Origin: JAKAWW01 sp049965095
GTDB lineage: Archaea > Micrarchaeota > Micrarchaeia > Micrarchaeales > Micrarchaeaceae
Length of the DNA stretch: 33,699 bases
Reading direction: 5' to 3'
Assembly: GCA_049965095.1 (NCBI GenBank)
Contig: JBMFWR010000006.1
Coordinates: forward strand, 1 to 33,699
The notes below the pieces were generated by a model. The model did no database searches and had not been told where the DNA came from. It saw nothing but the letters and a program-made list of their open reading frames with translations. Positions 7,201 through 15,296 of this stretch are shown piece by piece. Numbering within the stretch: position 1 is the stretch's first letter; every line of letters starts with the position of its first letter. A program made the position numbers and the translations under genes.

Positions 7201-8637
7201 ATGCTCACTAAGATAAATGACTACTTATGGGAGATAGGCAAAGACAACGATGCAAAGATGAATGTGCCAGTGAGGGTTTACGCAAACGAGGCAATAGCAG
7301 GCACAATAACAAAAGACAGAACCTTAAGGCAGGCAATGAATGCCGCATCCTTGCCTACAATAGTAAAAAATATGCTTGTGATGCCTGATGGCCATGAAGG
7401 CTATGGATTTCCTGTTGGAGGGGTTGCCGCTTTTGATGCCAATGAAGGTATAATATCGCCTGGCGCGATAGGCTTTGACATAAACTGTGGCGTGAGGCTC
7501 ATTAAGACCAATCTAAAAGAGCAGGATATAAGAGGACTTATGGGCAAGCTTATGGACGAGCTGTTCAAAAATGTACCAAGCGGAGTAGGCAGCAAGATAA
7601 AGTTAGGTTTTGGAATTGAAGACGTAGAAAATGTCTCAATGGAGGGGGTAAAATACGTAATTGAAAAAGGCTTTGGCTGGAGCGATGACTCCGACAAAAT
7701 TGAAGAAAACGGTATGATTGAAGGCGCGGACCCTGACAAGGTGAGCAAGCTTGCCAAGGAGAGAGGGAAACAGCAACTCGGCACCCTTGGCGCAGGAAAC
7801 CATTTTCTTGAAGTGCAGAAAGTGGAGAGAATTTACAATGAGGAAATAGCAAAAGGCTTTGGGGTAGAAGAAGGCCAGATTGTAGTAATGGTGCATAGCG
7901 GATCAAGAGGCTTTGGGCACCAAGTCTGCAGCGACTATTTGAAAGAACTGGACAACTACAGGAAATCGCACAACATAGAGCTTGTAGATCCCGAGCTCAG
8001 TTATGCATATGTGAAAGACAAGGAAGCAGATGATTATCTTGCAGCAATGCATTCTGCTGTGAACTTCGCTTTTGCAAATAGGCAAATAATGACCCATTTC
8101 ATAAGGAAGAGCTTTGAGAATACGCTGGGCAAAAGCGCAGAAGATTTGGGAATGGAGATATTGTATGACGTGGCGCATAATATAGCAAAACTTGAAACGC
8201 ATGTTGTTGATGGCAAGAAGACAAAGCTTTATGTGCATAGGAAAGGGGCAACAAGGGCTTTTGGACCCGAAACAGAAGGCGTCCCTGCTGCTTACCGCAG
8301 GTATGGGCAACCCGTAATAATACCTGGAAGCATGGGCACTGCGAGCTACCTCCTTGCTGGAAGAAAGGAAGCAATGGAAGAATCGTTTGGCTCATCATGC
8401 CACGGCTCTGGGCGGCTCATGTCAAGACACCAAGCTATCAGGGAAATACCTGCAACAAAAACCACTTCTGATTTGCAAAGCAAAGGCATAGTATTTAGGG
8501 TACGGGACAGGAAACTCATAAGTGAAGAGGCAGAATGGGCTTACAAGAATGTTGATGATGTTGTTGCAAGCGTCGCAGGTGCAAAGATTTCGAACATCAT
8601 AGCAAGGATGGTGCCGCTTGGAGTTGTCAAGGGTTAG
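7201..8637 (+). CDS. rtcB: tRNA-splicing ligase RtcB
   Basis: The 478-aa protein is the usual length of intein-free archaeal RtcB. It joins 2',3'-cyclic phosphate and 5'-OH RNA ends with GTP and Mn2+, completing archaeal tRNA splicing. Visible active-site segments are DINCGVRL (Cys96), LGAGNHFLEV (His201), VHSGSRGFGH (His232), VAHNIAKLE (His326), HRKGATRAFGP and PGSMGTASYL. SSCHGSGR contains His401, the residue that is guanylylated in the family. It stands alone on its own promoter, and no archease cofactor gene is in the window. Two intron-containing tRNAs elsewhere in the window (tRNA-Ser and tRNA-Met) are natural substrates. Confidence 0.97.
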   Translation: MLTKINDYLWEIGKDNDAKMNVPVRVYANEAIAGTITKDRTLRQAMNAASLPTIVKNMLVMPDGHEGYGFPVGGVAAFDANEGIISPGAIGFDINCGVRLIKTNLKEQDIRGLMGKLMDELFKNVPSGVGSKIKLGFGIEDVENVSMEGVKYVIEKGFGWSDDSDKIEENGMIEGADPDKVSKLAKERGKQQLGTLGAGNHFLEVQKVERIYNEEIAKGFGVEEGQIVVMVHSGSRGFGHQVCSDYLKELDNYRKSHNIELVDPELSYAYVKDKEADDYLAAMHSAVNFAFANRQIMTHFIRKSFENTLGKSAEDLGMEILYDVAHNIAKLETHVVDGKKTKLYVHRKGATRAFGPETEGVPAAYRRYGQPVIIPGSMGTASYLLAGRKEAMEESFGSSCHGSGRLMSRHQAIREIPATKTTSDLQSKGIVFRVRDRKLISEEAEWAYKNVDDVVASVAGAKISNIIARMVPLGVVKG

Positions 8638-8653
8638 AAACATTTTTACAATA

Positions 8654-8664
8654 TTTATAAAAAC
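8654..8664 (+). promoter_or_regulatory. TATA box of the pilin-like gene
   Basis: TTTATAAAAAC lies about 40 bp upstream of the ATG at 8701, consistent with a short leader. It follows the end of rtcB closely. Confidence 0.4.
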
Positions 8665-8700
8665 CTGATCATATATACTTTAATTGCAGCGGTAATTGGA

Positions 8701-9171
8701 ATGAAGATGCAAAGCGCAATGGAATATTTGATGACATACGGATGGGCAATACTTATAATAAGCATCGCGTTGTCCGCCCTCTATATGATGGGCCTTTTCA
8801 GCCCTAATTCATATATACAAAGCACCTGCATATTTCCAGCAGATTTTAGCTGCCTTCAGAGTTTCATCTCGCCAACGGGGGTGTTGACGCTGAATGTTGA
8901 GCAGACTACGTCATCCCCAATAAACATAACAGCAATAGGCTGCAATACCAATGCGACATTTTACAACATGCAATCTTTCAGCAATGCAAACCAAATTTAC
9001 CTGCCGATAGGCGGCAATGACACTTTTAACATACAGTGCTACAGCGGAACCACCGCATTTTCGGGCACCATTGGATCAATATTCAAGGGCTACGTGATAT
9101 TGAACTACACCAACCTTGAAACAGGGTTCCCTCACACTACAGTAGCTTCGGTAGTTGAAAAAGTTGGCTAG
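8701..9171 (+). CDS. Class III signal-peptide (type IV pilin-like) protein
   Basis: The 156-aa protein begins MKMQSAMEYLMTYGWAIL. A short basic leader followed by QSAMEYL and a hydrophobic helix (about 14-32) is the class III signal processed before the Gln by an archaeal prepilin peptidase (EppA/PibD type). The rest is a beta-rich, Thr/Ser/Asn-rich extracellular domain with several Cys and many N-x-S/T sequons (NIT, NAT, NDT, NYT). It is probably a minor pilin or pseudopilin on the surface. It converges with the secretion-like operon (1 bp between stops), so it is not part of that transcript, but proximity may be meaningful. Confidence 0.82.
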   Translation: MKMQSAMEYLMTYGWAILIISIALSALYMMGLFSPNSYIQSTCIFPADFSCLQSFISPTGVLTLNVEQTTSSPINITAIGCNTNATFYNMQSFSNANQIYLPIGGNDTFNIQCYSGTTAFSGTIGSIFKGYVILNYTNLETGFPHTTVASVVEKVG

Positions 9172-9172
9172 A

Positions 9173-11368
9173 TTATTTTTCTATATGCAGTTCTACCGAA
9201 TCACTGCCCATAAAATCTTGCTCTTTTAGTATACGTTTCTTCCCGTCAAGTATCTGCATTGTATAACGCTTTCCAATTATCAGCTTTATCCTTTTATCTA
9301 GAAGCTCGCTTATCAAACTTTCAAAGATAGGTTCGCCAAGGAAGACCACTCTTGCAAAATGAGCTGCCCTAGCAATTTCCTCGTTGAATTCGATTTTGAA
9401 AGATGCATTTACATAGCCATCAACAGTCCCTCTTGGCACTGAACAAGACGACAAAGATTCATCAAATTCCTTTGGTATCTCGCAATAGTTTGTCCTTATG
9501 AATACAGTTTCATTCTGAGCCTTTTTGCTTCCGTTTTTTGATATACCATTAAATGCACCAGTCATCGATTCAAGCACTTTCAGCTTGGTTATTGCAACAT
9601 CTTCGCCGGCACCAGGCAGTATAAGATCACGCATTGCTATAGGGGCGATATCTGCCGCCTGCTTCATGTAGAGTTTAAGCTGGCATAAGCGCCGTATGTT
9701 GCTGTCTATGTCGGTAACATTGTGCGCAAGTAGGAGAAGTCCCACACCCTGCTTCCTAAAATCTTGTATTTTGCTGCCAAGGTCTTCAACAGCACCCCCT
9801 GCGCCGTTGTTGAAAATTATCTGTGCTTCCTCCAAGCATATCACCAATCTTATCTCGCTGTCACCATTCGTATCGAAGCATGAAGCTACCCCGTACAGCA
9901 TATTAAGGAGAAGCGCATAAAGATACGGCCTTGTAGATGAACTTGCGCTGGAAATATCAAAGATTATACCTTTTTCGAGCAGATCTTCAATGTTTATTCC
10001 GTTAGCGCTTGCATATTCTGGTCTTGACAGTATAATGCGCAGATTTTCAAGTGCGGATTTTATGTTTTCCCCATGCTTTGTGTATTTTGTACCTGTAGCC
10101 GTTTTCTTTGCATGTAAGTTGGCTATTGAATTTTCTATCTGGTTATAAACCTCAATAGGATCAGGATTATGCTCCTCAGCATAGATTCTCTTAAACGCGT
10201 TAAGCATGCATTTCTCGGCGGGATTTTCATAAGGGCCAGCAGCAAGCGAAGAAGCCAACACTGTAGCAAGGTTTTCATAGAATTTTTCCTTTGATATGCA
10301 GCTTGGCTTCCTGAAAAAATTTATTGGCACATTGTCTTTGTATAGCCGTATTACGTTCATATTACGGCTTTGCCCAAACTTCGACCACTCATCTGTAGGA
10401 GATATTACCGCTATTTTTGGGCGTTTGCCTGCCAAAAGCAATTGATCGATTATTGACATTGCTTCTCGCGTCTTTCCCGAACCGGGCAAGCCTGTTATTA
10501 TAAATCCCAGATTTAGGCTAGATGGATCAACTTTTACGGGCATGCCGGTCTCGCCAATCCCATTAGACAGGTAATAACCTATGTTTATCCCTTCTGACGA
10601 CTTAACACTTGGCGTTGCTATAGGATACATAGTTCTTGAGGCCCCATAGAACCCAACAAACTGGGACAGCACAGAAGATGGAAAAGGCAGGCTATTAAGA
10701 TGAAGCAGTGAAAGGCATTTTGAGTAATCAAAGAAGTTGAATTTGCGCTCAAAAAGTACCAGAACAGAGGATTTCAGATAATCCTCTATGATTTCATTGT
10801 CTGCTGGTATTATTATAAAAAATTTGTATATGGATTCCCCTGAAAGCATGGCGCTATTCAACGCATTCAACGAATTGGCAAGCAGCGCTTGCTCTTCTGA
10901 GCCAATGAAGTTTTCCTTCTGGACTGTTGAAAGCGCTCTCCCTGCAAAAAAATGTTCCTGGCTTGACTCCCTAATTTTTTTGGAGCTGAGCTGGTGTTCA
11001 ATAAAAGATTTCGCCCGTGAGATCTCGGCAAGCGACAGAGGCATGAAGGCAATAGAGATAAAACCACTATGGATCGGTAATGAAAAAAAGTCGGAAAACT
11101 TCTCGCTTTTTGACATATCTGCATAGCATGAAAGTATCTTTACGCTGCCTGCGTGTGCTCTAAGATCATTAATACGCGTGAACTTTATGCCACCGCTTAA
11201 CCCCTCAAGGATGCTTACTTTTTCTGCAGAACCTTCTTGTGCACACAAATACGTTTTCCTGTTTTCAATCCTGTATTCCAAAAAGAAGCACGATCCGCTG
11301 AATGCAGTAAATAAAGCGCGCTTGTTGAACACTCCGCGTGGCATTTCTTCAAGCTCATAGAATTCCAT
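9173..11368 (-). CDS. VirB4/HerA-type ATPase of a T4SS-like operon
   Basis: The protein is 731 aa from the ATG at 11368. The longer frame (to 11419) begins with a Cys-rich stretch that overlaps the upstream gene, whereas GTGGTG precedes 11368. An N-terminal domain of about 280 residues ends in the VirB4-like transition GINIGYYLSNG...GMPVKVD. Next come Walker A GLPGSGKT (293-300), a RecA-like core, IIFDISSASSSTRPYLYA, Walker B with acidic pair LVICLEEAQ (about 508-516) and LLLLAHNVTD. A C-terminal domain of about 130 residues follows. Such hexameric ATPases power pilus assembly and DNA/protein transfer at the membrane. It is the last gene of the operon. HerA-type DNA translocation is a possible alternative role. 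Confidence 0.82.
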   Translation of the reverse strand: MEFYELEEMPRGVFNKRALFTAFSGSCFFLEYRIENRKTYLCAQEGSAEKVSILEGLSGGIKFTRINDLRAHAGSVKILSCYADMSKSEKFSDFFSLPIHSGFISIAFMPLSLAEISRAKSFIEHQLSSKKIRESSQEHFFAGRALSTVQKENFIGSEEQALLANSLNALNSAMLSGESIYKFFIIIPADNEIIEDYLKSSVLVLFERKFNFFDYSKCLSLLHLNSLPFPSSVLSQFVGFYGASRTMYPIATPSVKSSEGINIGYYLSNGIGETGMPVKVDPSSLNLGFIITGLPGSGKTREAMSIIDQLLLAGKRPKIAVISPTDEWSKFGQSRNMNVIRLYKDNVPINFFRKPSCISKEKFYENLATVLASSLAAGPYENPAEKCMLNAFKRIYAEEHNPDPIEVYNQIENSIANLHAKKTATGTKYTKHGENIKSALENLRIILSRPEYASANGINIEDLLEKGIIFDISSASSSTRPYLYALLLNMLYGVASCFDTNGDSEIRLVICLEEAQIIFNNGAGGAVEDLGSKIQDFRKQGVGLLLLAHNVTDIDSNIRRLCQLKLYMKQAADIAPIAMRDLILPGAGEDVAITKLKVLESMTGAFNGISKNGSKKAQNETVFIRTNYCEIPKEFDESLSSCSVPRGTVDGYVNASFKIEFNEEIARAAHFARVVFLGEPIFESLISELLDKRIKLIIGKRYTMQILDGKKRILKEQDFMGSDSVELHIEK

Positions 11369-11657
11369 GCAATGGCACCACAATAAAATTTGACAGGTAT
11401 GCAAGCATGAGCAGTACAAGTATCATCGACAAGATGAGCCGTGGCTTCGTTACAACTACAATTTTTTTGGCGTATGAAAATGAGAAGGAAACCAAAAAAA
11501 CTAATGGCAGTGCATAAAAGAGCACCATAATTTTTATTCCCATATAAAGTATTAACAGGCATGCCAAGGCTATTGATAGGTATATGCAGGCCATTGCAAT
11601 AAAAATTGCCTCAAGGAACCTGTTGCTGCTGCTAAACGCCATTACATTCTCAAACAT
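11355..11657 (-). CDS. Small three-helix membrane protein of the T4SS-like operon
   Basis: The protein is about 100 aa and almost entirely hydrophobic, with about three transmembrane helices (EAIFIAMACIYLSIALACLL, a middle pair, and LILSMILVLLMLAYLSNF) and one basic loop, KKIVVVTKPR. The frame reaches a GTG at 11666; ATG at 11657 follows GGTG at 5-6 nt and is preferred. It overlaps both neighbours in the operon. I do not recognise a family. By position it may be a membrane-platform component. Confidence 0.68.
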   Translation of the reverse strand: MFENVMAFSSSNRFLEAIFIAMACIYLSIALACLLILYMGIKIMVLFYALPLVFLVSFSFSYAKKIVVVTKPRLILSMILVLLMLAYLSNFIVVPLHGIL

Positions 11658-11847
11658 ACCTAGCACCGAGTATTATACCAACTATTGAAAGCACAATAGC
11701 AACTATGGCACCGTAATAGAGATCGCGCGACAGATCTGTTGCTTTCTGACCTAACATTGAAAATAATCCAGTAAATATACTAGCAATCATCATCGATGAC
11801 CCGAGGACCATGCTTGCCCTGCCCATTACACCCAAAACCCAAATCAT
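11650..11847 (-). CDS. Small two-helix membrane protein of the T4SS-like operon
   Basis: The 65-aa protein has two hydrophobic helices (about 3-31 and 46-63) joined by a charged loop QKATDLSRDLYY. There is no signal peptide. Start: ATG overlaps the upstream TGA, with AAGGTG 5 nt before it. The size and hairpin topology resemble small Ced or VirB3-like subunits, or a second pilin-like subunit, but similarity at this length is weak. The family is not recognised. Confidence 0.68.
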   Translation of the reverse strand: MIWVLGVMGRASMVLGSSMMIASIFTGLFSMLGQKATDLSRDLYYGAIVAIVLSIVGIILGARYV

Positions 11848-12632
11848 TCAAGCACCTTTATCATACCCACAGTGTGCATGAATAGAAGTTTGCTGCTATC
11901 TTTTGCTGGGGATTGCAAGAGGCGGAATAGCTCTGCCTTTTCTCTGGAATTGAGTATTATCAAGTAGCAACTGCCATTCTTTGTTACATAACAATGCGAT
12001 ACCTGTGATAATATTTTTATATTGTTACTTTTTATCACGTCCAGCTTGTTAGAAATTCCTATCTTGAAAGAGCCATCAACAAGAGACTTCTGCAAAGCAT
12101 GCGCATATGCAAGATCCACATACGGTTCTGTAATGCTTTCTAAATCCATATCATCTAACCTTTTTCGAGCAACGTATTTTTTGCATATGTTTTGCTGGCT
12201 CAGATAGAGCTCAACAGGCTTGTTTGACAAGTGCGCATTAGAGATTTTGCGAATTGCAAGAAATGCTGCAATGCTTGCTGGAATTGCCATCATTACGGCC
12301 AAGCCACCAAAATAATAAAAGCTAAACGTGCTTGTGCTATTTCCATATCTGAAAGTAATGTAGTTATTGCCAAGAGAAAGGGGTGCGAAGAAGCGTATAT
12401 AGCCGCTTGAGTTTGATACAAAGTATTTAGAGTACCGACCATCTACTGTCACACTCACGCTTGAGTATGAAAGAGAAGTTCCATTGTACAGTATTTTAGA
12501 GGTAATCAGATTTGATGAAATCCTGCTAAAAACGCACAGCTCGCCTGAACAAGGCGAATGACTGTCTATTAATGATAGTAGCATTCCTGTCAAGAGGAAA
12601 GCATTGCCAGTTTCAAAAAGCATTGTATACAT
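11844..12632 (-). CDS. Bitopic membrane protein with extracellular Ig/transthyretin-like domain
   Basis: The 262-aa protein has an N-terminal hydrophobic segment (about 4-22) that could be a signal anchor. An extracellular beta-rich domain of about 85 residues follows, with CSGELC cysteines, a SSVSVTVDGRYS...GYIRFFAPLSLG pattern resembling transthyretin/Ig-like folds, and N-x-S/T sequons. A second membrane helix lies at about 105-125 and a cytoplasmic domain of about 135 residues ends the protein. The start ATG directly abuts the upstream stop (TAAATG). Its role is unknown; the topology suits a protein linking an external domain to cytoplasmic operon components. Confidence 0.72.
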   Translation of the reverse strand: MYTMLFETGNAFLLTGMLLSLIDSHSPCSGELCVFSRISSNLITSKILYNGTSLSYSSVSVTVDGRYSKYFVSNSSGYIRFFAPLSLGNNYITFRYGNSTSTFSFYYFGGLAVMMAIPASIAAFLAIRKISNAHLSNKPVELYLSQQNICKKYVARKRLDDMDLESITEPYVDLAYAHALQKSLVDGSFKIGISNKLDVIKSNNIKILSQVSHCYVTKNGSCYLIILNSREKAELFRLLQSPAKDSSKLLFMHTVGMIKVLE

Positions 12633-13262
12633 TTATTTCATCCCGAGAAGCTTCTCTATTTTGTTTATCTCTTCATCAGTTATACCAGCGGAGTTAAGCA
12701 GTGTCATCACACCTGCAGAACCGGAATTGTTTAGAATTGCTCTTGCAAAAGATTCCAATAAATTGATTTTTTGCTCTTGCAAACCTATGCGCGTTTCAAG
12801 CTCAAGAATTGATTCTGCCAGCTTGCTGTTTGATTCATTAAGAGCATTCATCACGAGATGCGCTCTTTCGAGTTCTGCTGCGCTTGCAAAGTCATCAATT
12901 CCATATATGCTGCTTTGCAAAGCTTGAACAACATACCTATAAAGTGCGCCTATTTTCACCTCGTAATGGTCACGTAAAAAGGATAAAATAGATATAAAAG
13001 CAAGAAGGTGCTTTGCATATTCGGCCTGGCTTGGTTTATTGAAATTAAATTTGTATGTTATCGAGTCGCGTCTAAAAATCAGCTCTGCGTCTATACCTTT
13101 TCTATCAGCAATGCACCTCAGAATTGTGCCTTTGCTTAGCACTTCAATGCTAGGGAGCTTCGAAATCTCCATCTCTACAGCCCCGATTGTTGAAACAAGC
13201 CTTGCTTCGGCAAAAAAAGAGGTCACCAAAATTATGCTGCTATTTCTTTGATGCGATTTCAT
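12633..13262 (-). CDS. Coiled-coil protein of the T4SS-like operon
   Basis: The 209-aa protein has no membrane segment. Residues about 1-75 look like a small alpha/beta domain, followed by a helical region and a predicted coiled coil (about 135-175: NESNSKLAESILELETRIGL and on) and a short C-terminal helical domain. The ATG at 13262 is 23 bp inside the end of the upstream ATPase gene and is preceded by GTGGTGG, so coupled translation is likely. No family recognised; it may be a cytoplasmic adaptor or regulator of the ATPase. Confidence 0.7.
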   Translation of the reverse strand: MKSHQRNSSIILVTSFFAEARLVSTIGAVEMEISKLPSIEVLSKGTILRCIADRKGIDAELIFRRDSITYKFNFNKPSQAEYAKHLLAFISILSFLRDHYEVKIGALYRYVVQALQSSIYGIDDFASAAELERAHLVMNALNESNSKLAESILELETRIGLQEQKINLLESFARAILNNSGSAGVMTLLNSAGITDEEINKIEKLLGMK

Positions 13263-14583
13263 ATGCCACCACTATGTTTTTGTCATCCACACCCAAGCTA
13301 TGCAGATATGCAACGACCAAGGCCCTGCTGGCGCCTTTCTTAACCAGCACACCTATTATGTCTGCTATGTGGACCTTGTTGCTTGTTTCAGCCAGCCTCG
13401 CAGATATCGCATCCGCCTGATCTTTTTCAAGGAGCCTTCCGGCTTCGCTCAGCCTGCGCAATGTTATATATACACGCATTCCAACACCAATCAATTCAAC
13501 AAAATCAATCACCATCCCATCGACTTTGTCTAGCATGAATTTTTCGGCTGTGCCATCCTTCCTGCTTAGCCTCACAATACATGAGCCCACGCCAGCACAG
13601 GCAAGCGCATCGGTGTCTTCTTTTGCAATCCCAATCCTCTCAAGCATTTCATAGTCTTTTGGGCTCTGGAGTTTGAATATGAACTGACAGGCTGAATTTG
13701 CTATCACCGCATTGCTTATGTCAGAAGCCATCTGGGTCGCAACAACAACGCCAATACCATATTTTCTGCCTTCTCTGAAAAGTGCTTCTATAGCGCTGTC
13801 CTTATAAAGCATCTTCCATGCTTCGTCAAGCATTATTAGGGTATTCAAATGCATGCCATGTGCATTTCCCTTGTATTTCTCGTTAAGTAGTGAGCGCAGT
13901 ATTTGCGATGCGATAGCTATCCTCTCGCTGTCCCGCTTCAAGCCAAGCAGGTTTATGGACAGGCAGCCACCAAGCATACCAGGATGCAATGCCGGATGAA
14001 TTGAAAAAAGGGGACTTGAAAAAAGCTCTTTAAGGCCATTGGGCTGCTCTTCGTTGCCAAGCTTCTCAAGCCCTTCCCGAAGGCTTCTTGCACAAACAGA
14101 TTTATTCCCTGCGATAAGCGAATAGACAATATTTTGAATCAGGCGCTTATCATTGGCGCCAAGATTAAAGAGCGTGCACAGCATATCTGGAATTTCGGAA
14201 TCAGGAAAACCATTGGATTTTATGAATTCTATAATGTCGATTCCTTCAGAGCCAAGATCAACGATTCTGCCGTTAAGAAATTTGACTAACTGATTATACT
14301 CGCCGCTCCAATCAATTATCAATACATTGATGCCACAAAACAGGCAAGCCCTGGCTGCAATGCTTTTCATCATGTACGTCTTCCCTGTGCCTGACATCCC
14401 TACAACAGCAATATGCGGATTTATGTGCTCTTCTAGATCTAGCGAAAATGGATCACCATAAATGCTTGTCTTCCCAATATATATGCTGCCTTCATAGTTC
14501 TGTGGAGAGGGCTCAAAGAACAGCATTCCGTTGTATGCGCTTGCAGAATCCCTCAACCCTATACTTGCCTTGTAAGGTTTCAT
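13240..14583 (-). CDS. HerA/VirB4-like ATPase (ATPase half of a split VirB4?)
   Basis: The 447-aa protein begins with a short beta segment (YIGKTSIYGDPFSLDLEEHINPH is split across residues 35-57), then Walker A GMSGTGKT (62-69), IIDWSGEYNQL, Walker B LIMLDEAW (249-256; Asp253/Glu254) and VVVATQM (279-285). A C-terminal helical extension of about 90 residues follows. This is the HerA/VirB4 ATPase core without the large VirB4 N-terminal domain. The gene immediately upstream (4-bp ATGA overlap) encodes a protein resembling that missing domain, so the two may form one functional unit. It likely energises assembly or transport by the membrane complex. A pure HerA-like DNA pump is the alternative. 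Confidence 0.83.
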   Translation of the reverse strand: MKPYKASIGLRDSASAYNGMLFFEPSPQNYEGSIYIGKTSIYGDPFSLDLEEHINPHIAVVGMSGTGKTYMMKSIAARACLFCGINVLIIDWSGEYNQLVKFLNGRIVDLGSEGIDIIEFIKSNGFPDSEIPDMLCTLFNLGANDKRLIQNIVYSLIAGNKSVCARSLREGLEKLGNEEQPNGLKELFSSPLFSIHPALHPGMLGGCLSINLLGLKRDSERIAIASQILRSLLNEKYKGNAHGMHLNTLIMLDEAWKMLYKDSAIEALFREGRKYGIGVVVATQMASDISNAVIANSACQFIFKLQSPKDYEMLERIGIAKEDTDALACAGVGSCIVRLSRKDGTAEKFMLDKVDGMVIDFVELIGVGMRVYITLRRLSEAGRLLEKDQADAISARLAETSNKVHIADIIGVLVKKGASRALVVAYLHSLGVDDKNIVVAYEIASKK

Positions 14584-15296
14584 TGTGCAACACCGATGAC
14601 TGCTTTCGCAAGCTCGCTACCATAAAGGGCGCTGAGCTTTGCACCAAGCAGCACTGAGAATCCGCTCATGATCGAATCCAATTGGGAAAGTACCTTGGCC
14701 TGGGCCGCAATCTTGCTTGATGATGTGGCATAAGTAGATATAACGCGATAGAGCTTCAACTGCTTGCCACCTTGCATCGTTTTTATCTCTTCTTCCAATA
14801 TTGCCATCTCGCGCTTTGCAGAGATTATTTTGCGCTGGCTTGCTCCTTCCGCTATCATTCTGTCAAGCTTTATTTCTAGCATAGAGTACTTGGTCTGAAG
14901 CGATTCAAGCAATGTTGATGAATTTGCTTTTTCAATTCCTGTTATAAAGGCAAAAGGGAAATCAATCTTTGAGATCATTCCCTCAAACTCTTGCTGGGTA
15001 GGGCGCTTAGAAGTGCTTGTAATAATTGCAGCCGCAACTGCAGTAAAATTGTCTCCTTTTTGCATTACGGCTGTGCGCCTATCACCCGAAAGCTCATAGT
15101 TGCCATATCTCTCTACTATCCCAGTATGTGAGAATACAATCGCCTCTACTAGATACCATGCCTTGTATAAGATTGTGACAATGCCCAAAATTATCAATGC
15201 AATTGATATTACTGTAAGATTTAGCATTATTGCACCAACTGCTGCTAGAAAAATAGAGCAGGCAATTCCCATATATAGTAAATAATCTTCATTCAT
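14580..15296 (-). CDS. Two-helix membrane protein with VirB4 N-domain-like soluble part
   Basis: The 238-aa protein has two N-terminal membrane helices (about 8-25 and 27-50), as in VirB3/TrbD. A cytoplasmic region follows with a charged coiled helix (about 130-175: LEIKLDRMIAEGASQRK, then EMAILEEEIKTMQGGK) and then a beta strand (LYRVISTYATSS). That helix-then-strand arrangement recalls the N-terminal CagE/TrbE/VirB4 domain. Together this looks like VirB3 fused to the VirB4 N-domain, with the ATPase core encoded separately next door. The similarity is by pattern only and the residue-level match is weak. It overlaps its neighbours by 4 bp on both sides. Confidence 0.65.
   Translation of the reverse strand: MNEDYLLYMGIACSIFLAAVGAIMLNLTVISIALIILGIVTILYKAWYLVEAIVFSHTGIVERYGNYELSGDRRTAVMQKGDNFTAVAAAIITSTSKRPTQQEFEGMISKIDFPFAFITGIEKANSSTLLESLQTKYSMLEIKLDRMIAEGASQRKIISAKREMAILEEEIKTMQGGKQLKLYRVISTYATSSSKIAAQAKVLSQLDSIMSGFSVLLGAKLSALYGSELAKAVIGVAQ

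Noticed and set aside
7981..8020. Intein in rtcB
   Set aside because: The protein has the intein-free length and motifs run without interruption.
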